This document shows, in pieces, positions 32,601 through 44,092 of a stretch of DNA of 64,000 bases (position 1 is the stretch's first letter; each line of letters opens with the position of its first letter). Below the pieces are notes generated by a model. That model did no database searches, was not told the origin of the DNA, and worked only from the letters and a program-made list of their open reading frames with translations. A program made the translations under genes and the position numbers. Origin of the DNA: Rutidosis leptorrhynchoides (lineage: Eukaryota > Streptophyta > Magnoliopsida > Asterales > Asteraceae); NCBI RefSeq assembly GCF_046630445.1, contig NC_092339.1:79073501-79137500 (forward strand). The letters are read 5' to 3'.

Positions 32601-35351
32601 ATGCACCGAGCAAGACGTTCGCCGCCGGTCATACGTTCACCACCTGTAACTCGATCAAGACATCGTTTAACGAATATCGCCGCCGTTGATTTTTCTTTAG
32701 AATCGTCATCAAGTCGACCAAATCCTCAAACTCAAATTTCCGATAATCCAGTTTTTGAAACAAACCTCACAATTGAGAATCCGGAGAATATTCAGGAACG
32801 GTTTGTAGATCCCGAACCATTAAACTTTCCTCCGGAACCACCAATCATTCAAACAGAGATTGTTGAGGAAGAAACCATTAAATCAGAAACCTCTAGTGAT
32901 TCAGATACAACACTTCCAATCATGGAAAATCTAGAACCTCTAAGTATGGAAGACCGAATGAGAGCCACACGCACGGGCCAAGGTCACGCCATTATTAAGC
33001 CAGCAGTTAATGCTCCAGATTATGAAATCAAAGGACAAATTCTAAACATGGTAACTAACCAATGCCAATTCAGTGGTGCACCGAATGAAGATCCTAACGA
33101 ACACCTTCGTACGTTTAAAAGAATTTGTACACTATTCAAAATCCGAGAAGTGGAAGATGAGCAGATCTATCTCATGTTGTTTCCCTGGACTTTAAAGGGA
33201 GAAGCCAAAGATTGGTTAGAATCGTTACCTGAAGGGGCGATTGACACATGGGATGTTTTAGTTGAGAAATTTCTTAAAAGATTCTTTCCGGCATCTAAAG
33301 CCGTGAGACTTCAAGGAGAAATTGTTACGTTCGCGCAAAAGCCAAATGAAACATTATATGAGGCGTGGACAAGATTCGGAAGGATGTTGAGAGGATGTCC
33401 TCAACACGGATTAGATACTTTTCAAATAGTACAAATCTTCTATAAAGGCGTAGACATCGCCACACGAAAAGACATCGACATAACCGCTGGTGGATCCATT
33501 ATGAAGAAAACCGCAACTGAAGCTTACAAAATTATTGATAACACAGCCTCCCACTCGCATGAGTGGCACCAAGAAAAAGATATCTTTCGATCATCTAAAG
33601 CGGCTAGAGCCGATTCTAGCCATGACTTTGATTCCGTTTCCGCAAAAATAGATGCTTTCGAAAGACGAATGGAAAAGATGAATAAAGATATTCACGCAAT
33701 ACGAATCAGTTGTGAGCAATGCGGTGGACCACACTTATTGAAAGATTGTCACATTGAACCAACGATGGAACAACGAGAGAATGTTTCCTATATGAACCAA
33801 AGGCCTGGAAATAATTATCAAAATAATTATCAACCGCCAAGGCTAAACTTAAATCGAAATCAAAACATTCTTTACAATCCAAAAGGACCCGAAAATAACT
33901 GGTATAACCAACAAGGTCCGAATAACCAACCAACTCAAAACAACACTTTCAATCCACAAAGACATGGCTTGTATAAACCACCACAACAAACCGAAGAGAA
34001 AAAGTCAAATATGGAAGACGTGGTATTTAAGCTAGTTGAATCTCAAACACAATTTATTGAAACTCAAACCCAAACGAACGAGAGGTTTGATCAGTCATTA
34101 AGAACTCAACAAGCTTCCATTTTGAATCTAGAAAAACACGTAGGAACTCTTGCTAGCATGATGAGTGAGAGGGAACAAGGAAAGCTACCGAGTAATACTG
34201 AAGTAAATCCTCGAAATGAGAATGTTAATATGGTTTCAACGAATTCTGAAAAACCAGCATCAGAAGATGGGAAGGTTTTAGATGAGAGTAACAATGAAGA
34301 AGTTACACCACCACCACCCGAGTATGTAAAGCCAGTGGTGGCACCATACAAACCACCCATCCCGTTTCCAAGAAAAGGAGTTGAGTATGAGCAAGTGATA
34401 GGTAATAAAGATTGTGATACCTCTGGAAAGAAGAAGAAGAAAAAGAATAAGAAAGTGCAAGAAACAAAAGCCGTAAATATAAACCCGGTGAATACAGTTC
34501 CACCAAAACCTCCACCTAGGGTAGGTGATCCGGGTGAATTTATTGTTCCTTGTCTACTTAGTGATTGTGTCATGTATGATGCACTAGCAGATTTAGGTGC
34601 GAGTGTAAGTGTTATGCCTCTTTCATTATATAAGAGATTAGGTGTAGGTGAGTTAAGTCCAACGGATATGAGTGTTCGACTCTTTGATCAAACCATTAAG
34701 CACCCAGTTGGAATCGCTGACAACCTACCCATTCAAGTAGGCAATTTAACCTTTCTAGTCGAATTCATTGTCATTGACATAGAAGAGGACCCAAACATTC
34801 CTCTAATTTTAGGTCGACCATTCTTAGCGTCCACCGGGGCGTTATTTGATGTAGGAAATGGAAGAATGACACTTAAAAGTGGTGACAAATCGATCACCTT
34901 TATGATTCGAAAGTCTAAATCTCCACCAACCAAAACCGTTGAACCGGTAAAAACGATTGGTAATAACCATGTGGTTTTACCAACTCCAACGGTAGTGCTT
35001 AGCAATAATGAAAAGCCTAAGTGTGGGGAAAATGAAGTAACACCTAATGATGACCTGATAACAAAGAACCCCGTTGTTAATACGAAATTAAATGATCCCG
35101 TTATTAATAGTTCAATGAAGAAACTTATTAAACGGATTCGCGATGCTAGAAGTAAGGGGAACTTTAAGTTATGTAACCGGTTAGTATCCAATCTATCGCC
35201 TAAAGAAAAGGTGAAGCTAGTTGAAATTGTGGATATTACACAGGAATCCGACCAATGGCTTAAAGAGAAAGTCACAGATATGCAAGTTGATTATGGACCA
35301 AAAGAAATTGACGATGAAGTTAATCACAATTTCGACACCACAGCTACCTAA
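32601..35351 (+). CDS. gag: Gag-protease polyprotein of element G
   Basis: This is an intact 916-residue frame. The N-terminal 110 residues are proline, serine and acid rich. A capsid-type Gag core spans about residues 145-290, with motifs such as NEHLRTFKRI and KDWLESLPEG. A zinc knuckle, CEQCGGPHLLKDC, is near 371-383; the next 100 residues are rich in N, Q and P. A glutamine-rich heptad region follows, then a lysine run near 610. An aspartic-protease domain lies about 640-780, with D-L-G-A near 664 and LGRPF near 740. The protease site is D-L-G-A, not the more usual D-S/T-G-A, as also in C. The last 130 residues are unassigned. The ORF ends at a stop with no pol frame beyond. It should form particles that package its own RNA, with enzymes borrowed. 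Confidence 0.9.
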   Translation: MHRARRSPPVIRSPPVTRSRHRLTNIAAVDFSLESSSSRPNPQTQISDNPVFETNLTIENPENIQERFVDPEPLNFPPEPPIIQTEIVEEETIKSETSSDSDTTLPIMENLEPLSMEDRMRATRTGQGHAIIKPAVNAPDYEIKGQILNMVTNQCQFSGAPNEDPNEHLRTFKRICTLFKIREVEDEQIYLMLFPWTLKGEAKDWLESLPEGAIDTWDVLVEKFLKRFFPASKAVRLQGEIVTFAQKPNETLYEAWTRFGRMLRGCPQHGLDTFQIVQIFYKGVDIATRKDIDITAGGSIMKKTATEAYKIIDNTASHSHEWHQEKDIFRSSKAARADSSHDFDSVSAKIDAFERRMEKMNKDIHAIRISCEQCGGPHLLKDCHIEPTMEQRENVSYMNQRPGNNYQNNYQPPRLNLNRNQNILYNPKGPENNWYNQQGPNNQPTQNNTFNPQRHGLYKPPQQTEEKKSNMEDVVFKLVESQTQFIETQTQTNERFDQSLRTQQASILNLEKHVGTLASMMSEREQGKLPSNTEVNPRNENVNMVSTNSEKPASEDGKVLDESNNEEVTPPPPEYVKPVVAPYKPPIPFPRKGVEYEQVIGNKDCDTSGKKKKKKNKKVQETKAVNINPVNTVPPKPPPRVGDPGEFIVPCLLSDCVMYDALADLGASVSVMPLSLYKRLGVGELSPTDMSVRLFDQTIKHPVGIADNLPIQVGNLTFLVEFIVIDIEEDPNIPLILGRPFLASTGALFDVGNGRMTLKSGDKSITFMIRKSKSPPTKTVEPVKTIGNNHVVLPTPTVVLSNNEKPKCGENEVTPNDDLITKNPVVNTKLNDPVINSSMKKLIKRIRDARSKGNFKLCNRLVSNLSPKEKVKLVEIVDITQESDQWLKEKVTDMQVDYGPKEIDDEVNHNFDTTAT

Positions 35352-37634
35352 GTGTGGGGAGATTCAAATGTTCTAAGAAAATGTTATCTAGAGTTAGTTG
35401 TTCTGTTCTCGTGTAGTTCCGAGAATGGAATCCGATTGGTCTTTTCCGCTAGCAGACACTAAAGAACTAGTTTTCTCCCTCCATTCTGAATTTTTATTTT
35501 TTTTAGGTTTTATTTAAAATTAATATGCATTTTAATTTATGTTTTATTGTGATTTTTAAAAAAAAACAAAATTTACTTTATTTCTTTAAGTTAAAAATAT
35601 GATTTTTAAAATTCGTCGTAAGTTGAACACTAGGTCATTGAACCGAAATTGCTTTACCCGAGGGCGGGGGGACAAATTTTGTTATCATTTAATTTTATTG
35701 ATTTAAAGTATGCCAAAAAAATATTATATTTTATAAATTTTTGAACGTGGGGTTATATACCAAACTTCAAAAATATGTATATATATGTTTGTATTTTATG
35801 TTATATACAAAACAGGGTAAAACAACGCACTTTCAAAGACTGTCATTAAGTTCAGCAAAAGGTACTAATTTTGACGACAAGAAGCAAAATATCAAATGTG
35901 AGATAACAACAAGATGTTTGCAAACTGGGTATTTTTAATCACTTTTCTACACTAATCACCCTCGTGAATTTATAATTAGAGTCTGATTTCATGCAAATGA
36001 GGGCATTGCATGATCTTAAGTGTGGGGAAGGGTTATAAATTCTCTCGGGTTTACACTTGGTATTTTTGCCAAATTTTGCGAAAATTTGAAAAATTTTCAA
36101 CTAAATGAAATCAAAATCATGTTTATATATATTTATGAACGATGAAAACTAGGTGTTAATACCGAAATTATTGTTACCTCAAAAAGGACATAAATTGAGA
36201 AACAACCCAAAACGCTTGAATTCATTTAAAATGGAATAAAGGAGAATAAAAAGGCAAAGAAAGAAACTAAGTGTGGGGAGAATATACCAAGTTATTCAAT
36301 TAAAAACTATCTATCACATATCTTTGTACAAGATTATTGCAGGTACTTTTGTTTTGGATGATACTAATCAGTTTTACCCGATTTACTATAATACTTTTGA
36401 AAGAAAGATGGATCTACACGATGAATCAATTCCATCATTTGAAGGAAGTAAAGTCTTCCGAAAAAGACACGCGCTTCTTGATTTAAGTCATGAAGTTGTC
36501 GTCCAGACCAGCTGTAGGTTGACGAAAAATCTAGAAAAGTCATCTCTAAAATCAGCAGGAAATCCACGGACCTCAGCATCAAACAGGGTTGCCAAGTGGT
36601 CAGATTTATCCTAACCATGAGAAGGATTTATCTCGTATAATGGGGGGGCACCGTGCAAATTAGCGTGATAAGACTAATGAATCAGATCCCCAGAAAGGAT
36701 AATCTCCTTAAAGATTAAAAATCAGCTTTTAAGACTGATATTACTCAATCCTAGAGATTGACCTTAAAGATTGAGAATTCAAACTCATGGAATTCAATGA
36801 TATCTAAACTCGAGCTTGAACGAGAAAATATTTTGATCAAAATTGCAAACCGATTTGTTTTCTGAAAATCCATTTTCAATGCGTTCATTACCATTGAACG
36901 TAAAATCCTAGGAATTCACCTGGAATTCATTAGGTCACCTGAACCAAATCGGGTGTCAACCGTAAGAACGGTGGTTGCATAGCATGGTCAGAGACAGGAC
37001 CTTGTGCCAGACCGAAAAATCATAGGATGATCTTTACTATCGCTCCTACCAAGGATAGTTCTAGCATCCGACACGTTAATAAGACCATAATCATCTGCAT
37101 GTCACGGGACATTGCCTTAACAGTTTATTGTTCATCGCTTTCCTTTACAACCGGACGGTAGTTTACCGAAAGGTAATATACGGAACAAGTAAACTGGATG
37201 TGTGCTTTCCGATACCGGGATAGCAGTGGAATACACGAGCCTAAAAGTTTTAGCCAAAATAATGATCCACAAATATATTTTGCAACACCAATGATGGATC
37301 AAATCAGAAAACTTGTCTAGGGTAAAAGCTAGATTAAATTTTTAAAAAGATCAAATGTTTTCATAAAGATCCAATTTCCTTAAGGATCTACATTTTCATA
37401 GTCATGTGGGACTGTAAACCACCTTTCAAATGTGCACTTTGCTTTGGAAACCGAAAGTAAATCGGCTATTTGATTGCAAGTGTCGTTGACCTAAACCCGA
37501 GGCAACTGTGGATGACACACCCACCTTTAACCATCATTACTGTCATTGTTTATACCGCTATATCAAAATCACTGATGTACAAAATGTGATGAATAAAAAA
37601 GTGATTCATGTATGTTTTTATTTCAAGTTCTGTA
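35352..37634 (+). other. Long 3' non-coding region of G in place of pol
   Basis: 2.3 kb without a reverse transcriptase, integrase or envelope-like frame. It contains AAGTGTGGGGA copies at 35350, 36018 and 36269 and a 68-codon open frame. It is well conserved with B, apart from a segment of roughly 100 bp (about 37418-37535) absent from B. Confidence 0.8.
36408..36614 (+). CDS. Possible 68-codon ORF in the 3' region of G
   Basis: The frame starts MDLHDESIPS and ends AKWSDLS. It follows a splice-acceptor-like site (TTATTGCAG at about 36334-36342). The same stretch exists in B but carries a frameshift near 16832. It is basic and serine-rich, with no known motif. It could be a remnant of the downstream ORF that some Athila elements express by splicing, or a chance frame in a conserved non-coding block. 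Confidence 0.25.
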   Translation: MDLHDESIPSFEGSKVFRKRHALLDLSHEVVVQTSCRLTKNLEKSSLKSAGNPRTSASNRVAKWSDLS

Positions 37635-37672
37635 TTGCTTGAGGACAAGCAACGCTCAAGTGTGGGGATATT
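37635..37672 (+). other. Hairpin plus polypurine tract of G
   Basis: TTGCTTGAGGACAAGCAA (37635-37652) folds into a 7-bp stem with an AGGA loop; AAGTGTGGGGATATT follows and abuts the 3' LTR. Confidence 0.85.
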
Positions 37673-39527
37673 TGATAGTGCTCCAAATGAACATATATTT
37701 AGTAGCAATATCGTTCCAATATGTAAAGATTTTAAATGTAATTTCCTTATTTTTAGTTGTAATAGTTAAATAAATAAGTGCGAAGACGAAAGACGCAAAT
37801 CGCTCGAAAATGAAGATTTAAAGACAAAAACGAAGATTTGAAAGACCAAAACATCCAAAAAGCTCAAATATACAAGATACAATTCAAAAGGTTCAATTTA
37901 TTGATGAGAAACGTCTAAAAATGACAAGAGTACAAGTTACAAAACGCAAAGTACAAGATATTAAATTATACGAAAGGACGTTCGAAAATCCGAAACCAGG
38001 ACATGAACCAACTCTCAACGCTCGACGCAACGGTGTAAAAATTACAAGTCAACTATGCACAAGAATAAAATATAATATTTAAATAATTCATAATAAGAAT
38101 AATATTAAATAATAAAAAGTTGTTAATTGAGCATAGTTCAGGGGTCGTAAATGAAAATTTGAATTCTAATTTACCTATAAAAGGAACGATACGTTCGATG
38201 AATTAAGAGGAGAATTTTTCTCCGATCTTTTTTTTCTTCGATCAATTATCAATATCAATTATCAATATCTATATTCTATATCTCTATCATAATGTTAATG
38301 TAATAAGATATAACAATAATCTTAATTTTAAGTTTAAATTATGATAATAATAAGATTTATGATAGAGATCATTTGAGTGTGTAAGTCGAAATTCTGTCCG
38401 TGTAACGCTACGCTATTTTTAATCATTGTAAGTTATGTTCAACCTTTTTACATTAATGTCTCGTAGCTAAGTTATTATTATGCTTATTTGAGCCGAAGTA
38501 ATCGTGATGTTGGGCTAAAATATTAAGACGGGGTTATTGAACTTTGTACCATAATTAAGGTTTGGGCAAAAGACCGACACTTGTGGAAATTGAACTATTG
38601 ACTATTAATAGATGGGGGGTATTGTCTAATTGAGTGACAACTCATTGGAGTCTGTCGAACCTATCTTCAAATTAATTAACCTAATAATTAATAATGATTA
38701 TGGTTGTCCTATTTAGTGATGTTCATATGGAATCTGTTATAATCATTTAATTAATCAATTGGGTTGGGTAATTGATTATTCATTCTGATCAAGTGGATGA
38801 ATTAATATTCATAAACTAATTAAAACAGGGGTGGATTACATACAGTGATAACTGGTGTAATTGTTGACAGAAGTGATAACTGCGTCACAGTTTAAATCCT
38901 TAATCAGTTGGAATATTTGACTTCGGGTATAAGGGTAATTTGACGAGGATACTCGCACTTTATATTTATGACCGATGGACTATTATGGACAAAAACCAGA
39001 TAGATGTATCAAATAAACCAGGACAAAGGACAATTAACCCATGGTAATAAATTAAAATCAACACGTCAAACATCATGATTACGGAAGTTTAAATAAGCAT
39101 AATTCTTTTATTATATTTCTCATCGTATCTTTATTTACTGTCATTTTATTACTCGCAATTTTATTTTCTGTCATTTTATTTATCGCAATTTATTTTACGC
39201 ACTTTAATTTTTGTCATTTATTTTTACGCTTAAAATCGACAAACCGGTCATTAAACGGTAAAACCCCCATTTTATAATAATACTACTACTTATTTATATA
39301 TATATTTTTACAAATAAACTTAATAATATAGCGTTAACTTCACCAGCTCCCTGTGGAACGAACCGGACTTACTAAAAACTACACTACTCTACGATTAGGT
39401 ACACTGCCTATAGTGTTGTAGCAAGGTTTAGGTATATCCCATCCGTAAATTAATAAAACTTGTGTCATATTTTGTAGTATTTTGTATTAAAAATAATACT
39501 ATTTCGTACCCTCACGCTACATCATCA
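37673..39527 (+). repeat. 3' LTR of element G (1855 bp)
   Basis: Same length as the 5' LTR, with one difference noticed. It is followed by the target duplication GGAAG at 39528-39532. Confidence 0.95.
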
Positions 39528-39532
39528 GGAAG
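39528..39532. other. Target-site duplication of G, right copy (GGAAG)
   Basis: It matches the five bases before the 5' LTR of G and marks where the coding region of C resumes. Confidence 0.95.
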
Positions 39533-40119
39533 TAAGGTGAAACAATCTGTTCTCTCATCTTGAACCAGATCGAGTCAACATTGCCACCTATGTTACGAAG
39601 CAGATATTACGTATCTTCCACGAATTCACAGATCCTAGTTTCACATTTAAAGCAGGATGTCGGGAGATATACTCAAAGACGGTGACATTAATGCTCGAGT
39701 CAGGATTGCTGTTCACTTATTTTTAGCTTCGTCTTTTAACAAATCTGTGCAAAGCTACAGACTCTTACTGTGGAGATCACCATTCCGAAGACTTCAAAAT
39801 TCTAAAGATACAGTTTCTAACATTGTTTGAAGACCTCCGAAATGAGCATCCCATCAGAGAAACAATCACCACCAGCACTGCTTCTATGATTGACAATCAT
39901 GGGTAAACCAGGGGAGCCGTGGATCACATTCTCATCGGACATCAAGACTTATCAAGAGCCGAAATTGCGCACTACTTATCTTTCAGAAGATCTTCAAGAG
40001 AAGTACCAGACCTTCTACCACTATTGGTCCGACACTTTCTCAGGATTTACCCGCCAAGAATCACATTCCCTCGAGAAGACCAAGATTACAACCATCAGCG
40101 AGGAATGTTTGCTTTTTAA
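39533..40119 (+). pseudogene. Unidentified ORF of C, second part
   Basis: Reading resumes after G with a mostly helical stretch containing FHEFTDPSFTFKAG and LTLFEDLRNEHPI, then a proline- and arginine-rich end finishing at about 40119. Several stops break it (for example near 39724 and 39902). There is no polymerase, integrase or envelope hallmark. It belongs with 28150-29194 as one region split by G. Confidence 0.45.
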
Positions 40120-41603
40120 AGAGTCACTACGGTCGAGCCAATGACCTTAAACAAAAGCGCTTCTCGGGAAGCAACCCGTGCAATAAAGTAGAGTAGAAGA
40201 ATAAAGGATGACAAATGAGCCAATCAATAAAAGACGCAAGGATTGAAAACCAGCCGCATCTGCTAGGGGTATTTCTTTCTTTTTGCTACTAGCTCAAGAT
40301 TCAAACTATGCCACATCCTATCTTATCACTAAGTGTGGGATTCCAACCCAATTAAAAACACTAGACAAATACTCCTAAATCTTCAACTAAAACCCCTAAG
40401 TGTGGGATACACTAGGAACATTGAGGACAATTTTCGTCTAAGTGTGGGATGTTGGTATAATCTTTTTATGCTGTATTAAAATAACTCATTACGAAGATTC
40501 CAAGTCCTTAAGCCAAATTTCAAAAAATTTTGCAAAAGAAAGCCTTTTCGAAAAAGTATTTTTGAAAACCTAAAACGTTTGTCAATAAAAGTAAGGCTTA
40601 AGTTGGGTGGAAATCTTGTTAGGTTGAACCAAATCTCTAATAGAGAATTGCATGACTAAGGCATTATCGACCTAAATTGATTATGGTGAGGCACCCCAAA
40701 TAAGACCAGCATTCATTTTTAATGCTTTACTATTTTCCGTTGAGAATGCCGATGTCTGTACTCAGAATCAGAACTTGCTTTAGATCTACATTTTCGAGCA
40801 GCGAAACGTGATTCGGTTATAATCAGAAAAGCTAGCCATTTGTCAAAAATAAGCCTTTCGCACCTCCACTACTTCTACTCTACCACCACACCCACATCAT
40901 CTTTACTATTACTCGAAAAATCCAGAAAATGAGATTCCTTCTGAAAACCCGATGTTATGATCCTCTCAAGTATCATGGCAAAGGTCTTGAAAAAGTTTAC
41001 CGGCAAAAAGTCTCTCGAGATGAAATCTCAAAAAAAAAAAATTAAAAAAAAAAATATTTCAAAGTTCTGAAAAAAGGAGCGGAACTTAATAAGAGAAATG
41101 CCGAAGAAAACTTGACCGAAAATGATTATCAAATGAAGAAAAGTTCAAAAGTGCTTCTCAAACACTTCAGCACTCCTATCTATCCAAATAAAAGTCTGTA
41201 TAAAAATTGCATTACCCTTTTTTCTCACCCTTCAAAAACAACTTCACTACCACTCCAAAATTCCTTTTCCATCATTGACAAATGACCTAGAAGCTAAGAT
41301 TACTACCATTCTCGCATTAGCAGCAAGGATTTGAGTCTTTATCAAGCCTATGGCGATGGGTGTAGCATGACTGACTATGAGTGAATTCATTTCTTAGATC
41401 CATAGGGAACCCTAAACACTTGTATGATTTGAGTGACCCATGAAAGCTAGCCTATGTCATGTAACCTCCTCGCATGCTTGCAGAGATAGTTTCAATCATA
41501 ACATAGATGACTCACCTTATCTTTTTTGCTCTTATAATAAAATCAAACCGCTTAGGCTATTAGAAAAGAAACTCCGAAAAGATTCTTAAGGAAATGAGAG
41601 TTA
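40120..41603 (+). other. 3' non-coding region of C
   Basis: No supported gene. AAGTGTGGGA copies occur at 40331, 40398 and 40440, resembling the real tract near 41625. An A-rich run lies at 41028-41055. Confidence 0.6.
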
Positions 41604-41638
41604 GCTTGAGGACAAGCAAAGTCTAAGTGTGGAATATT
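41604..41638 (+). other. Hairpin plus polypurine tract of C
   Basis: GCTTGAGGACAAGC (41604-41617) forms a 5-bp stem with the same AGGA loop as in B and G. A tract AAGTGTGGAATATT then abuts the LTR. Confidence 0.78.
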
Positions 41639-43052
41639 TGATATCGGCTAAAAAGTCACGTTTTCATCCCGATATTAAGGCCCAAAAACAAGAAATATTT
41701 GAACTTTGTCGGCAAAATACCCACTTCGTCGGTTAGAATTGAAGAACAAATAATTACGAAGACGGTGCAAAAAGAATCAAGAGAATCGGAGCTAAAACGA
41801 AGATTCTAGAGCGAAAACGGTGAAAGACAAGAAATCAAGTTATGATCCAGGGAATCAGCAAGCCAAACGGCTTGCCAAACGGCCTGCCAAACGCCCAGAT
41901 CAAACTGCCTCGTTAAACGGCTTGCCTTAGCAAACGGGCCCTGCAAACGGCTTGCCAAACGGCCTGCCAAAGGGTCTTTGTCATTCATTCCAACACACAC
42001 TTCAATTTTTTACTTACATCATAGCCGTTTGCAGGCAAATTTTGTGCTTATTTAAAGGGTCTTTGTCATTCATTCCAACACACACTTCAATTCACTTCTT
42101 TCTCTCTCTTGTACAATATTAGTCATACTCTCAAGGCCTTCAACTCCGTGCTGGAAACCTAGTACCCGTAGAAGAATGCCAAAGATTGTATTAGGAGCGG
42201 TCTGGAGTCTTGAAGTTGTCACTTTTGTATTCGGAACTCGTTTAATCTACTGGTACTTCTATCCCTTATCTTTATATAATGTCTTCTATCATTATGTTCT
42301 ATGATATTGTTGCCATGATTAGCGAGTAGTTATCTTTATTGTACGCTATGATGTAAGCAGTTATAATGCTGAAATAATGTTATGGTTTGTGTATGCTGTT
42401 GCTTTTCGATTATGCTTTAAACTCAATTGCTTTTCCAACTAATAGAACGTAGTTATTGGCTCTGTTATTGGGAAGTCGCGAACCCCAATTCAGAGTACAC
42501 TGTCTGTGTCACCCCTTGGTAAGAGAAGTCTATCGAATACAACGTAAGATCGACTGAGGCACACCGGTTGTAGTAAGTCTATCAAGCTTTGGTTTTCGAC
42601 TGAGGACTCTTTCGTAGTGAAACATCTGACTAGACCCTTAGTACATTGTCCGTCCCAGACCATGCTAGTGTAGTCACCAAGCATATAAACTTCGTACGTG
42701 CATGCTGAAGCACAGCGGTTGTTGTAAGCTGTACCTCTGCTAAGTAAGGCCATGGAACCCGGTCAGTGTTGATTAGTACACTGCACCATAACGCAGTCTC
42801 AAGCATTGCACCCCGCTTGAGGGATTCTTAGTTCATTAAGGAACTGTTTGTTTAGACACATAAAGGATCGGACCGTTAGGATAACCGAACGTGTTCATGG
42901 AAGTCAGCTTGACTTGGTCATGGTGTTCTTTATAGTTGAACTCTTTTTAAGGGACTAACTATCTTTTAAAACCAATCATTAACGAAAGCATTGAAACACA
43001 TCACGTCTCTCGGATATGGTAAACCATGTATTCTATTATGCTTAAGAAAGTT
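41639..43052 (+). repeat. 3' LTR of element C, first part
   Basis: It matches 23604 onward of the 5' LTR. It is interrupted by element D after 1414 bp and resumes at 52056. A segment of about 60 bp around the TATA region (near 41970-42070) is partly duplicated relative to the 5' LTR. Confidence 0.9.
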
Positions 43053-43118
43053 TGTAACAACCTAAACCAAACCACGAACGACCCGCGTTAAAATCTCAAA
43101 ATAATTTTTTTTTTTTGC

Positions 43119-43160
43119 TGGGACAGCATATGGCGCGGCGCGCCAAACTGGTCTGTCCCA
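43119..43160. repeat. GC-rich palindrome nested in a longer inverted repeat (D LTR end)
   Basis: TGGCGCG-G-CGCGCCA at 43131-43145 is flanked by TGGGACAG (43119-43126) and CTGTCCCA (43153-43160), an outer 8-bp inverted repeat. In the other LTR the same place (50029-50060) holds two palindromes. Confidence 0.85.
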
Positions 43161-43785
43161 AAAGTCATGAAATGCGAAAAAGATCGGCCACTTCCCAACA
43201 TAATTAGACAATATGATTTTAACAACATATTCAAACATGTAAAACTAACACAATTCAAACATAAAATAAGTTTTACAAAGCGGGGCCCACTTTGGCCGTT
43301 TTACGAGTTTAATACATAACGTGAGTTTCGACCACCAAAAAGTTTAAGTACCAAACGACACGATGAGCATGGTTTTTGGGATTAAACTACCCAAGTCATG
43401 GTCAAACTCCAAAAGCTAGCACATCCAAGAGGCGTCCCTTAACAAGCGGGATCTCTAATCCAACCATATGCCCTTACCCTTATCCACGCCGGAACCTATA
43501 AAATGGTAAAAAACGAGAGGGTTAGCTAACGCTTAGTGAGTAGAATAAATATATACATGCATATAAGACTTACCTACTCGCATCCACGATATCATATAAC
43601 GCATACAAACGCATAACGCCTCAATAAACATGCTAGTACCATCAAATCGTACAACTAGCAACATCAATAGCATAATATTCATAATAATAATTTAATGCTA
43701 ACGTCAACAACTATAAACCATGGTTAACCAATATCTTCGCAAGGGAATGACTTCGCGAAACAAGTCATCGATGTTCATAACAACC

Positions 43786-44092
43786 GTTAGCTCCCAAAAA
43801 CGGCTATGGTATGCCAACCCCCGAGGTGTTCCAAAAATGGCTATGGCATCACCTCCAACTGTTCTCAAAAATGGCTATGGCATCACTTGATCAACGTGTG
43901 AGTAAAACACGGCTATTACTCACAATCATGTACACAAACACGGCTATGTGCACAATAACTCGGATAATAATGTGGGAGTAAAACACGGCTATTACTCGCC
44001 ACTATATGCACAAACACGACTATGTGCATAAATATAAAACGTGGACAAAACGGCTATGTCTCACAACTACGGTCACAAAACGGCTATGTGAC
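43786..44092 (-). repeat. Array of nine hairpins with constant loop and changing stems (D 3' LTR)
   Basis: Nine units each have arms that pair with each other but differ from unit to unit, around a loop that reads about AACACGGCTA on the plus strand (TAGCCGTGTT in the element's RNA sense). Arms include GTTAGC, GAGGTG, TGTGAGTAA (9 bp perfect), TGTACACA, TATGCACA (8 bp perfect) and GTCACA. It occupies the middle of the LTR. The same array is in the other LTR. Confidence 0.8.

Larger units (their letters stand above)
29195..39527 (+). mobile_element. Element G: complete young Athila-like gag-protease-only retrotransposon
   Basis: The 10,333-bp element has a perfect 5-bp target duplication and two LTRs of exactly 1855 bp. 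Reading both, I noticed only one difference (G at 29392, A at 37870). It has an Asp-tRNA primer site, one intact 916-codon ORF and a hairpin-purine tract. No reverse transcriptase, RNase H or integrase frame is present in the 2.3 kb between the ORF and the 3' LTR. Near-identical LTRs mean recent transposition, so the enzymes must come from another element. This fits the class called TR-GAG. Confidence 0.93.

Noticed and set aside
34106..34573. 155-codon frame on the minus strand
   Set aside because: Shadow of the G gag-protease ORF; low-complexity serine and phenylalanine runs mirror lysine and glutamate codons.
43786..44092. CRISPR-like look of the spaced repeats
   Set aside because: The constant part is only a loop of about ten bases and the variable parts pair with each other; plant LTR context and no cas genes.
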